Source: Montifringilla adamsi (lineage: Eukaryota; Chordata; Aves; Passeriformes; Passeridae). Taken from it: a stretch of DNA of 64,000 bases. Below, in pieces: positions 1-12,400 of this stretch (the stretch's first letter is position 1; each line of letters begins with the position of its first letter). The DNA lies in contig JAGGNK010006448.1 of the NCBI GenBank assembly GCA_017590115.1, forward strand, positions 2,677,849-2,741,848. The letters are read 5' to 3'. The notes beneath the pieces are model-generated. The model was not told the DNA's origin and ran no database searches. It saw nothing but the letters and a program-made list of their open reading frames with translations. Position numbers and translations under genes: made by a program.

Positions 1-322
1 CCAACAGGGAAGCAGAGAGATGAAGGGACAGAGAACTCACTTTTCAGACAGATAAACAAAATTTGCCAACAGATTTTATGGCATATAAGGGTAGAGAGAT
101 TTTGAGAAAAAATAAATCTAAATCAAGGAGAAGTCCAAGGAATGACAAAGGAGTTAGAAGTATGCCTAGCAGAAGTGAATCACTATAATTAAGAGAACTG
201 CTCCACTACACAAGGTCTTGCAGTAAGAAGACTTCTCACATACACTTAAAATAATATTTTTTCCTCTATTGGCTGAATCACAGAAATTACTTCACCATGA
301 GTTTGTAGCCTCAGTCGTTTAC
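1..322 (-). other. TBC1D4: Partial last intron of TBC1D4
   Basis: AT-rich intronic sequence left of the penultimate exon. No exon, RNA gene or repeat was recognised. Confidence 0.85.
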
Positions 323-499
323 CTGTAGCTTCTCCAACAAATCCATGTTTTGCCTCTTCAGATGATTGTTTGCCCTCTCCAGCTTATCCAGAGGTTCACC
401 TTCGTCACAGGGACTCACATTTTCCTGCAGTTCATCCTGAAGAACGTGGTATTCTACTTCATAGGCATGGAGCTGTTTTGAAATATCCATCTCAAACAC
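323..499 (-). CDS. TBC1D4: TBC1D4 penultimate exon, coiled coil
   Basis: 177 bp, phase 0/0, 59 residues: [20 protein letters not shown] then [20 protein letters not shown] and [19 protein letters not shown]. It has heptad-like leucine spacing, as expected for the coiled coil after the TBC domain. The acceptor is GGCAG|GTGTTT and the donor is CAG|GTAAAC. The final exon, with the rest of the coiled coil, the stop and the 3' UTR, lies left of the window. Confidence 0.97.
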
Positions 500-3400
500 C
501 TGCCATGAGAGAAATCATTTTTAATTACAATAGGGAGGACTTACTCCATGTGAATGTTTGACTAAGAGTCAACTCTTCTTGATTAATGCTTTTCCTCTTC
601 CCTTCAAAAAAGTATTTAAGGGGATGTCTACAGTAAGAGCATTATAACAGACTTGTAGCCATAATAAATCATAGAATTCAAAATAAATTGGATCATGCCT
701 TTCACAATTACCAAACACCATCTCTTACTATGAGATGCATCAGCAGAAAAGTCTTATTCAATCCAAGAATTTTACAATATGATAAAGTTTTATTGACTGT
801 TGCTCAGGAATATTAAGAAGTTCAAGACAAAATTTTTAAATCTGGGATTCATCAGATCTCTGCCTTCAGAACTGGATCCCTTGATTCCAAGAGCTCATTT
901 ACAGACTTCTGTAAAAACAGTCTTCATGGTTACAGTTTCCATGTGCTCTATCCCTGCATGATGACACACTACTTTCTTACTGGGATACATTAGGGACAAA
1001 GCATTGTGAAGACCACAGAACTGAGCTTCTAACAGTGATGGGACATATGACGCTGATCTGTTTACAAACCTAGTCACAGCCTCTCAGCTTTGGAAAATTA
1101 CCAAAGATTTTAGACTAGGATTGGAAGGATGTCTACAGTGACATCAATTTTCTGTTCCTTATCCTAGAGATCACAAACATTCCACCAACACAAGACACAC
1201 ACAGATTCCCTGACAAAACAAGTTCTGTATTACTTTCACTGTTCTATTGTATTCAAATGAGATAAAACTTTAAATTATGTAGTGTTCAAGCTTGGTAAGC
1301 ACTATTTTCCTCTACACAGCTACCTGATCAATCATCTGCGCATTACAGATCTGCATAATGTCTACATTTTTCTTTCATTACCCATTGTAAGGGGATGGTC
1401 CTGGGAACTGCAAGACTGAGCCAAACAACTGCCCCTGCAGCCAGGCTAGGTAGCAGCACAGGATACAGGCAGTCTACACATGAATGCAGATGTGGAAGGC
1501 TGCTCAGCATGACAGCACACCCCAGACCAGCAGAGCTGAGCTGCCCTGCCCTGCATGTAACCACATTCAGCTCTGCAGGCATCATAACCCATTCTCACTC
1601 TATCAGACCTGGCTTTGCACAAAGCCATTTCTACCCTGCCCACACAGCAGGGCTGCTCTGCAGCCCATGCAGAGCACAGAACAGATTTAATGTCTAAGAG
1701 TATCACAAGTGTTAAACTACCACTCTATCATTCCCAGAATCAATGACTTGTGAAAGACACCAAAGTGCCTGACACAGGTTTAGCATGGCAAAGACAGTCA
1801 ATGCAATGATGAAATGAAGATTTACATTGTCTAAGAATAAATTCTTATCTAACAGCACCTGAAAGAGTCAAACCTTAACAAGCCACAGGAATGCACAAGT
1901 GTTTATTCCACTCCTGCACATGGTTTTCTAGAGCTCTTCTGATATCTCTGAACTACTACCTGAAAGGGGAGCGCTGCTCGCAGTTTCACAATTACGGTAC
2001 TAGACAGGCTCACTCTCAATTTGCAGCTTCAATGCAGAGGAAATTAAGTTATAAATATGAAGATTCCAGCCACTGACAGTATTTCTCAAGAAGCTTTACC
2101 TATCTTCTTCTGAGAAGACTTGCATATAGTGTAGGCATGATTCTTTTAAAGTAAACTAAATACGGGGGAGAAAAGTAAAGAGAAAAACATCCTTACCTGA
2201 GTAATAATTTTTTCCATTTGAGGTTTAGTCATATCTGGAATAGTGGTTTTAAGAAAATCAACAATGTTCTCAAAACTCTCACATCCCATTATAGATGTCT
2301 CTTGACTGCTAAGTAGGCTCAGTGCTACTTTAAATATGACTTCTGTTCCTTGAAGAAAAATAATGTCTAAAAGGGAAAATAATTAAATTATCTTGAAAAT
2401 GGGAGCTAGAGTCACTGGATTAATACATACATTTACTGGGACGTTCTTTGTAATCAATCACAGTGCAGATGTATTCAGCTCAGAAGTGCAATTTTAACAT
2501 GAGGATAAAGCACGGATTTTCTTTCATTTTACAGATGTGAGAGAGCATTAAAGAAAATACTGCACGCTTATTATGTCTGTAGCAGTTATCTGCAATAACC
2601 ATTTCACCACTGTCTGCCAGAGACTGCTAACCAACTGCTAACTGGTTTTAAGTGCTCCTGTGACTGAAAAGCAATTGCGGGGCAGATCATAAGACAACTG
2701 TTTTCTACAGGCATAAGCTAGTCCTTAAAAAAAATTATTTAGATTTGACAACCAGTTATATTATTTTCAAAATTTATAGTAATGCTCTTAGTGGCTATAA
2801 TCTAAGCCCCAAACCCTTACTTTGAGGTATAATTACATGGATAAGAAAGGAAAGTCTGAGCTCTGCAGGTCAGCAGATACAGACTGTACGGAAATGGGAA
2901 TCTTGAGGACAGTAAATAGAGAGTCTGCCCCAGAATCAGTGGTGGACTTGAAGCTACTGAGATGAAGGCAGCACATGGGCATTTCAAATAAACCTCCTGA
3001 GCTGTCAGCTCTGTCACACCTCAGGGTGTTTTTTCAGGGCTACACAACTGAAGAAATTCAGTTCCTGATCCTGATACTTAAGAGGTCATCTCTGACCTAA
3101 TCCAGTATCATACAGCAGCACAAGGACACTGATGAGGCAGCCATCTCCCTCAAATGCAGCTCCTGAAATTCTCCCTTCTCAAGTCTGTGATGGACATTCA
3201 AACAGCATAAATATATAATTTGTGAAGGGTAGACAATAGCCACCTGTTCCTGGTATATGACAATGGCCCATAAGACACTGAAAATTCAGGAATTCAAAGC
3301 ATTAAGAATTAAAATAACACAGTAACTTTAAAATGGGAACATGCCTTGCTCAGCTTATTTACAGAGAAGTGAAAACTGAACTTCCTTCCCATCTTCCCCA

Positions 3401-6400
3401 TCCATAAAAAATTCATTTAGGAAAGAAAAAAACCAAGCAACAAAAAAGACAGAAGCACAAAATGTTCAAATGTCCCAGAATTCAGAAATCCCACTGGAAA
3501 ACAGATATTCACATGACTGGTACACCACTGAGAAAGAGATACACCAACCATTTGTTCCCCCAGACAGCAGCCAAAAAGTGTTTGCTGTAAATGGAAAAAA
3601 CCCTCTGCAACTGAGAAAGCACTGAGTAAAAAAAAAAAAAAAAAAATTAAAAACTTAAAATCAAACCCAACTAACCAAAACCCTCTTCCTGCTCCCAAGC
3701 CAACACACCACAGAAACTGAGAAATTAACACACTCCGGTATTAAAACATGAGACACAGTCAGGTTGAATTTCCTAAGAAGGGACAAAAGGTGCCATATGA
3801 AAACAGAAAGATGAAAGGGGGAAAAAAATATCTGACTTACGAGGAAGTACCTTACACATGCATTTAGATTCTTGGTACATATACAAGTACAGTGAGTTTT
3901 GCATTAATAATTAAAAATTTTAATTTTTTGTCAATTTTGCCTTAATAAATAAATTTAAATTTTAAAAAAGGTGCATCACTAGAGATTTGACTAAGCTGGA
4001 AGTTCTTGTGGATAAAAAAGAACACAAAAATAATTACTTGACATCCTGATACTGTAAACACTACCAGGAATAATCAATACTTAGGCTTCTGTACTAGATG
4101 TTACCTGAAGAGGAGTTTTTAATGAAAAAACTATATAAATGAAATCAGAGGCATATTATGAATTGGAAATTGTTCAATATATACATGAATACCTAAACCA
4201 GCCTTTAAGTTCAAATTTGCTTGAATTTTTTTAGAAAGCATTTTAGAATCAGAATTCAGAAATGCATTTTCTTTTTTCAGTTTGAAAGTTCGGCAAGATG
4301 AACTTTTCTATTGATAAAAACTGAATACATTTGCATAAAATACATTTGTAACAATAAATTTTCTGCTGTTTACACTTCAGAAGTCTCTTAGGTAGTAAGA
4401 GAAGATATAATTATTTGCTCAAGTCTGATGTTTCAATAAATACTTTTCGGATCTTTCTTTTAAGAAGGAGCTGACATCCCACCATGAAAAGTGCTGCTGC
4501 GTGCAACCCACAACATTCACCCCAAATGTCCCCAGCATGTAGAAAACTACCCCTAGAGTGCTTCAAAACACAATGGATATTGTTCTCTTTATTATTTCAA
4601 TAAAATAAACTTACTTACCAAACACTCTGGCTACAAATCCTAATGAAAATTGAGAGGCGAACAGTGTAAGAAACCACGGTGCAGCATAAAGACTGGGACT
4701 GATTTCATTCTCTTCAAGATGATTATACAGGTCTCTGTGATAATCATGTAGAAGCCTTGAGAGCTGATACATCTGAATCTACAGCGCATGAGGGGATTGG
4801 AGGGGGGAGAAAGTAAAGAAAGAAAAGTTCAGCTTTACTCAGTTTTCCAAATTATTCTTACTTCATTCAAGGGAAATTAACTGCAGTACAGATGGCACAG
4901 TAAAATGAAGCTTAATTGCCTCCTTGGACCTCAAGTGATATTTACTCATGTATAAACAACCTGCCACTAATGAATTAAAACCAACAGGGCAGTCAATAAC
5001 AAAGAACAGTTTGAACCTGATTACTAATGAAGTATATTTCAGATTCACAGGCTTAAGGTAAGAAGGGAATATATTGCTCCAACTTTGTCAACAAACCAGA
5101 ACTTTCAGTCTTGCAGTGATGAAAGTAGTTGTACCTCTTCCAAGATGTCAAAATTCTCCATGAGTTGTGACTAAATTTACACAATTCAGTTTTCATTCTT
5201 TGAATTTTGGCCTTATTTCTCCTGCATTTAAAACTCCAATGCTACAGTCATCACAACTTTAGACAGTTTCTGTACCCACAGAATACATTTTACACAGAGG
5301 TGTACCACATCTATATTTCTCAACACATCTCCCAGTGGTCCTGTGGAATTTAAGATACTGATGCAAAAAAGTGTTTCTGTACAACCTATAAAAGGTTGCA
5401 ACGGAAAATGGTTAAAAGGTGCTCATCATGGCTAAAAATATCTCTCTATGGTAAGTTATTTCCTTGCAACACTTCTCTCAGAAAGCAGAAGATAAGAAGA
5501 AGCCATATATTAATTAGTTGCCAGGTCCAATTTTATTGTCAACAGTGCTTTATGCTTAAGGTGAATCTGTTCCTCAATAAGAAAATGACTCTTTAGATTC
5601 AGCTATTTTCCTACTTCTAATAGCAGTAATTTGTGCTTGTTCTCAAAAGTTGAGTGCACTTGAAGCTACCTATTCATCAGCAGTGCACACAAGCAGAGGG
5701 ATCAATTTTGTTTAGGCAAATCAGCTAAATTTGTGCATGCATTTGAGTACTTGCTTTAATTGTGTAAGATACCAATCAATTAAGCCCAAATACAAAACAT
5801 ATGTGTGAAGTCAGAATTGCATCACAGAGCAGTAAAACAATTAGGATAGTTCATTATGGACTAAGGATTTAGATTACTACTTTTTCCAGACAACAACTAA
5901 AAAATCTAAAGTCTACTGATTTTCATTATCCTGAAGAATCATCCAACATTTTTCTTCTCTAGGACTGAAGCCAATTCTGCCTATAAGCTTGCTTGTGTTT
6001 CACTACTCCAAAAGAATTTGCAGTACTCTACTCCTATTAGAAAACAACCCAAATATAGTAGGGTCCTCTAAGTCTTCTTGCCCAGTTTGTCCTGAGCAGA
6101 CAAACCTTTACTTTAACAGAAGAACTGCCTAGAAGCAAACTGTGGGGAAAGACAGGTCATTTAATTTATAAGGCAAACAGTACTAAAAGTGGTAAACTTT
6201 CTCAAATTGAAGAGTGTTCTTACTAAGAGGTTCTGCCAATGAAACAGTCACACTCGTCTGAACTGAAATGTCAAATCCTGGGCATGTGAAAGCTCTCAAA
6301 TCATCAGCTGTTGAAAGTCTACAACTGCAGTCTAACACACACTAACTTACAGAGCATCTACTAGGGGGAAAAAACCCATAAATATGCATTAATCACACTT

Positions 6401-9400
6401 TGACCCTCACTGGTTTAAAACATATTTATGTGGGGAAATGGAACAAGAGGAGGTAAAACAGCTCTTTATGGCTGTTCACTCTTAATTCATCAACAACAAA
6501 CTTGTATAGAACTTTTCACTTGTACAGTATACTTACACTTGTATAGTATACTTACATCCACAGTCCTCTAGTGTTTTTAGAATAAGTGTTTTTAGAATAA
6601 AATTTCTTTCATTACAATCTATTCCATTGTTCTGGACATTTGCCAAATAAGCACCTAAAGTGACTGGCCATGAAAAGCGGGATTAAAATCACCCTTTATT
6701 TTAACTTCAAGTGTTTGCTATGCAGGGAGCATGGGAAAAAAAAAAGGAGACTTTTCTACCTGCTGCTTTGCTTTCTCTTCCTCCACTGTGGATTATACAA
6801 CTCATCAGCAGTATATTCCTTTATAATATAAAGGGTTATAGCATATTACAATTATTCAAACCAGGGGACAGTTGCATGTCAAGGTGAAAGATTTCTCAAA
6901 CTTTAAACCCTGAAGGTATATTCCTTTATAATATAAAGGGTTTATAGCATATTACAATTATTCAAATCAGGAGACAGTCGCATGTCAAGGTGAAAGATTT
7001 CTCAAACTTTAAACCCTGAAATTTATACAGATCTGAAAAATTTTCTGTCTTCCTCCTAAACAGTCTTAAGTATATACAACTAGGTGTTAAATAATATTGC
7101 AGAGCATGCATCATTGCATAAGATAATTAAACGATTAAAATCCAACTGTTTTCTCTCTCTGTTGAATGTGATGGAGTAGAAGACTGAGAGAAAGGAGGTG
7201 AAATGAGTAGTCAAGGCAGAGCAGACACAAGTACAAATGCCTGCAGAATACACTGACTGGCCACTGTGTGTCACTATTGACTTGGCTTGGCCTTACAAGA
7301 GAGAAATCTACATGCAAGTGCTCATGGACTGAAGAAAAACAAAATCTAATTAATTTTTAAACTCCATCCATACATGACAAAGTATATCAGTTTTTTTTCT
7401 GGCATAAGGAAGAGAGAGCAGTGAGGAAGAGAAAAAGAAAGGCAAAATAGCAGAAAGCAGAATTTCTGAAGAGATGACCGGACTGCGTGACAGGAAAAGC
7501 TCTGCAAGTTTTAAACTTCTGTTTACAAATTGAGAGACAGTAAAATATACATGTACCTCAAAATCTCCAAAACAGTATAAGAAGCTTCATAAGACCCTGG
7601 AGAACCTAAGCAACCCCTATAAGGAGAACCTAAGCAACCCCTATAAGGCTCAAAAGTAATTTAAAACTCTGTTTTCCTCCAGAAGGGCTGACTTACCTGT
7701 AGGGACATCATGTCTGGTCTGTACTGTTTACGGAAGCCAAGGTCATACATGAGGAATTTCAGCATTTCAAAGGCCTGCTCTTCACTCATATGTAGAAGCA
7801 GCACTCCAGCTACAAAACTTATACCTTGACAATAACCAACTTCTTTGTCCAGCAAAGAATACGCTTTCAAGAGATTAAACAGTGATAGCTGTCCTGCTCC
7901 CAGGTGCGTGGAAAAGTAAGGATGTGTAGGGAATGTCCGTCCTGATGCAAAAAGAGAGGAGTAGTTGATATTCAATTCTTCTGAAGAAAAACCCCAATCC
8001 ATCTGACAAACAGCATTTCTCCTCCTTCAGACTGCTTCTCTTTGCTTTCATATGCAGTTTGCCTTCAATCAGATCAGTCTGTATCTTACCACTGATTTTG
8101 GACTGTACCTTTTGAACCCACTTAATATTCTCATCTGCACAGAACTTGCAGAAGCAGCTGCCTGATTTCTCTTTTCAGATAGATGCATAAATATGAATGG
8201 CACAGCCTAAGGAATCATCTGCTTACAGGACTCTAAGTGGCATACACAGAATGTATCCTGATGACGTAGAAAATGGAGCTCATAGAGCAGCATCTATCTT
8301 CAGCAGCAGCTTCTATTATGACTGGTGTGTTTTTCACTCAAAGACCCACAAAACCAGAGGGAAAGAACAGACAGACTTACCTAGATCTACGAGGATGGCA
8401 TGCTGTTGAGCAGTCAGTTGTTTCAGAAGTTCTTTGTAAGAGATGTCAGGAGGCTGCTGCTTGTTTGGCAGCCTGTGCCTGACTCGGTGCTGCACAGCCA
8501 AAAATTGCCAAATTTCTCCCCGACGACTTTTTGGCACACCTGCAGGTCAGCCAAAAAACAAGAGGCCTAAGCAGAAGGATGCTTTTAGTGCTACTATAAA
8601 AGACTTTGCTTTGTCAAAATTTTGGCTGAACCACTCTGTAGCATCCCTTACAAAGTGAACTCCACTCTGCAGCGTGTTCACTCAGTAGCCACAGCTCAGT
8701 CCCACAAACTAAACATGAACTACAAACTTAGGGGTAATTACAATGAGCAGTATCCTGGGCAACTGAGGTACAGACATCTCTTGCTTTGCCACTTCTTAGC
8801 TGTTAGCCTCCAGCAGGAAAAGATGTACAACTACACTCAGAATGTAGAATGACCTGTTTAGAAAAGCTGAACTAAATTCATCCCTCTTCGATATCTGACT
8901 CTGTAAACCAACCTTCGAAAGTCAAAATGTCAACTCTGCTAATACCTTCTAGGTAAACAATTATTTAACAAGAAGACAAGTTAAAAACCATATCCTTGTT
9001 CCCAACTCTGAACTGCAATCCAACAGCAGAAAACAGGGTATCAAGGTAAATAATTTGTTGGCAGACTTCTGCAGGTCACTAACAGGAACTGCTTATATCT
9101 ACAATAATTTACTTTGGTAGCAATTTAAACTTCCCTTCTGTACCAAAGCCTGATTACACTGAATTATTTTTCAGCATCTGTAACACAGACATGAGATTCT
9201 ATGGAAGAGGGCAGAGCAGTGCAATCTGGCCCTACAGCTGCATTATACTTACAAGACCTCTGGATACCCTCTTGGCCTACAGCTAGTCCACAGGAATATC
9301 TGCTTCAAGACAAAATTCCCAGCCTTTCACTTCAGGAAATGAAATACAAAGTGACCATATTCCAGACTCTCTGATTTCTCTAGGTTTTGGCCAGAGTCCA

Positions 9401-12400
9401 GAGTAGACATTATGGTCTTGCCTTCTCAGTAAGCAAGTAAAATCAGAACATCTGAAACTCAGAATTGGATCCACTGAGCAGAAACCAAAAGGTCATAGCA
9501 TTGGCTGCAGGGGCTCCAAGTTCAATCTTGAATGTTATGACACATGGAAAGAAGATGCTACTTTCAGGAGTATGACTATACATGTTTCTGCTTTGCTGAC
9601 ATTGCAAGCTGCAGACACAGCATAAACTATTTTCTGCTCTGCAGGAGAAGGCAGCACCTTTGCGAAAAGGCCATTTTTTGCTACCGGAAAAAGCATATTG
9701 CTGATTTCTGTTGGTATCAGAAGGGAACAAAAAATACAATTTTGAGACTTCAGAGCTAAAAACCCTCCTACATAAATACCTTCTTTTAAAGTGGAATGAA
9801 TATCTTCCATGTCACATCGGATTTTGGCTCTGCAGTTTAGTAACTTCTTATCCCAAATATTTATGGCATCTTTCTGACATGTGCCAACTTCATCATAGTC
9901 CAGTTTTACTTTTCTTGATTGCAGCTCATCTCTGCTTGCTAGAACACAGAACAAAAAGGAAGAGCACATGGAAAACCAGAATATCAGAAAATTACAAGAT
10001 AACAACAAATACACAAACCCCATTCAAGCTGGATATGTCTATCCAACAATCTGACTGGTGATAAATACATCTGAAATTCTTTAGTTTATAGCTTAGTTGG
10101 GGGCAGTTGTCGTAAGATGTTGCATATAAAAATTTAACTTCTCTTACTGGGTCATGAATATTAGCAATTCATGAAGCACATAAAAATATTTCTTAAAGCT
10201 TGGGGCAAAAAATCCCCACTCAACAAAACCTCACAGCACCTGCTCTGCAAAAACACCTTTGATCATTTTATTCTTGTTTTTATGGAACATTACAACTGTT
10301 TGAGTATGGAAAGTCCCAAACATATGAATGTTTGTATTAGAGATTTAGGCAAGTCTTCTGAACTGAAGTCAGTCACACTGATTCCAGTTCTCACATGCCC
10401 CTTAAGTGAGTGAGAAGAGCTCTTGGCACTGCTAGCTGGCATCATCAGGTGGACTAGTGCTAACAGAATGAACCAGCATGAACCATATCCAGAAAGACAC
10501 ATTTGGGCTGAAGCACAGAACTCTTGCTGTTATAAACTTAAAAGCTTTGCTGCATAGGACTACTTGGTACAAAGTATTTATTATGCTACTTCTGAAAAAA
10601 AGTTGCAATGTCATCCTGGCATTTCATGGAGAAGCAGCTTTCATTTCCATTACTAAGAAATTATCTCTGGGTATTTTATTCAACATCACCTCTGAGCTGC
10701 AATTGAGTTTATCCCAAATTTGCCTTGATCTGTGCACACTACTTCTTGCAGTAGCACCCTTTCTCTTACAAATGTATCCCCTTTTCCACCATCCTCTCTA
10801 GGTGAAAGCAAAGTCTCGCTCACATTTTTATACATCCTGCAAAACAAGACCATCTGTTCCTTCGCCTACTCACCTCACTTCAGCTAGAGCCAATATTGGA
10901 TCAATCCACACGATCATTGCCTAGCCCCCTCCAAAAATGACAAATTATTTCCAAAAGCCCAATGTTACACCTCTGAGATCGTACCCATTCAAGACGACAG
11001 GGGCCCCTGCAGCAGCAGGTATTATGCAAGGTGCAGTGCACCGCCATAAAAATGGGAGTGTGGTCTTACCACAGGAATTTGCGGTTCAGCTGGGCCGATT
11101 TCAAATGCTGCCCTACTGCTTTATGATTTCACCCAAGAATTCCCACTCTTGTAAGCAGCATGTAACAGATTCAAGACAGCAGTAACACATTTCAGTGTGA
11201 CAACAAACTCTGTGCAGTTAGCCCTAGTGAAAGCCAGCAAATTTGCTTGATGATCACACGTGCCCTCCCTACTACCCCATCCTTCATTGTTTTCAACCAT
11301 CCTTGTTAACATTTTTCCTAATCATTGCTATGTGGTCTGCTACTTTGTGCAGCTCTTGTATTTCTAGGTGACCTACTGGAAAAAGGAGTTTCTAGCTTCT
11401 CAGGAAAAAAAGAAAGGAAAAGAAAAAGAAAGCAAGTTTGTGCAATTGACAGAACTTACCTTCTGTAAAATAAAGAACTAATAGCATTCAAGTCTCCTCG
11501 ACAGCAAAAGGAATAGGAAAAGAGGTTCTATTAATACTTTGTACATGAAAGTCAACAAATGATTAACAGAAATCCACTAGAAACAGTTTCACAGTAATTC
11601 CAGTCTTAAACCAGTCTAATATATACAATGCAATAAATTCACAGCTAGGAACCTGACTTCAAGTAAAGACATTTCTGCATTTCTGTTACTACATTTCCCT
11701 TTCCTGAGATGTACACTTAATTGTAGGCTAGGATGTAAAGAACCACCCAAACCTATGCTTGTTTGGAATGTATCAGCTCTGCCCGTGTCCTGTCCATAAA
11801 ATGGCCCCTGTTATAACAGCCCACAGGAAGGAAACCTAGAGACAGGTGTTAGAACAGTTTACTTTTCACCCTTTGAAAACAAGATGATGAATTCTAGCTA
11901 GCAAGGGCACCAGTTTCAGCAGGGGCACTCATGAACCTGAATACAAGAATGGAGACATGCTCCTCAGAGCACAAACCAAGAATGTGGGCTGGCAAATGTG
12001 TGCCAGTTTGGCATCTTCACTGCCAACACTCCTGTTTTCACCACAAATGATCAGGTAGGAAGAACTTGATTTCTACATACCTGTAGAAATACAGAATGGA
12101 AGCAACTTGTAACTGAGTCTTAAGGAACTGGACTGATTTAACAGTTTTCAGTACCCTCAGCCACACAGGGTAGGAAAATGTTTATCCCTCAGCAGCTCGA
12201 AGTATCAGAGGGAACAACATTAAATTAGTCACCACAGCAGACCTCCAGCTTCCTCACCCCACAAAAATAGACTATTTGCTAAAATGGTTTATGAAATTAA
12301 GCTTTTGGCTGAAGTTCTCTTCAGATGTTCCCTATGAATCTAGGAGTTTCCACAGAACTGTGTGTCAACAGGGAGACAAACTGTAGAGAGAAACAGCACC

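Larger units (their letters stand above)
4779..7696 (-). other. TBC1D4: TBC1D4 intron rich in local duplications
   Basis: It separates the catalytic TBC exon from the C-lobe exon. No coding sequence recognised. It holds four independent short tandem duplications between 6517 and 7646, listed separately. Confidence 0.85.

Noticed and set aside
1425..1690. Possible CpG island or small gene in the intron before the penultimate exon
   Set aside because: It is moderately GC-rich but has few CpGs, and the ORFs on both strands are short with no recognisable motif.
7942..8002. N-terminal extension of the catalytic TBC ORF ([14 protein letters not shown])
   Set aside because: It lies upstream of a clear acceptor (GCATCAG). 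The conserved protein joins ILVDL from the previous exon to GRTFP here.
9535..10023. 162-residue minus-strand ORF around the pre-TBC exon
   Set aside because: Only 9780-9938 matches TBC1D4. The flanks are intron that happens to be open.
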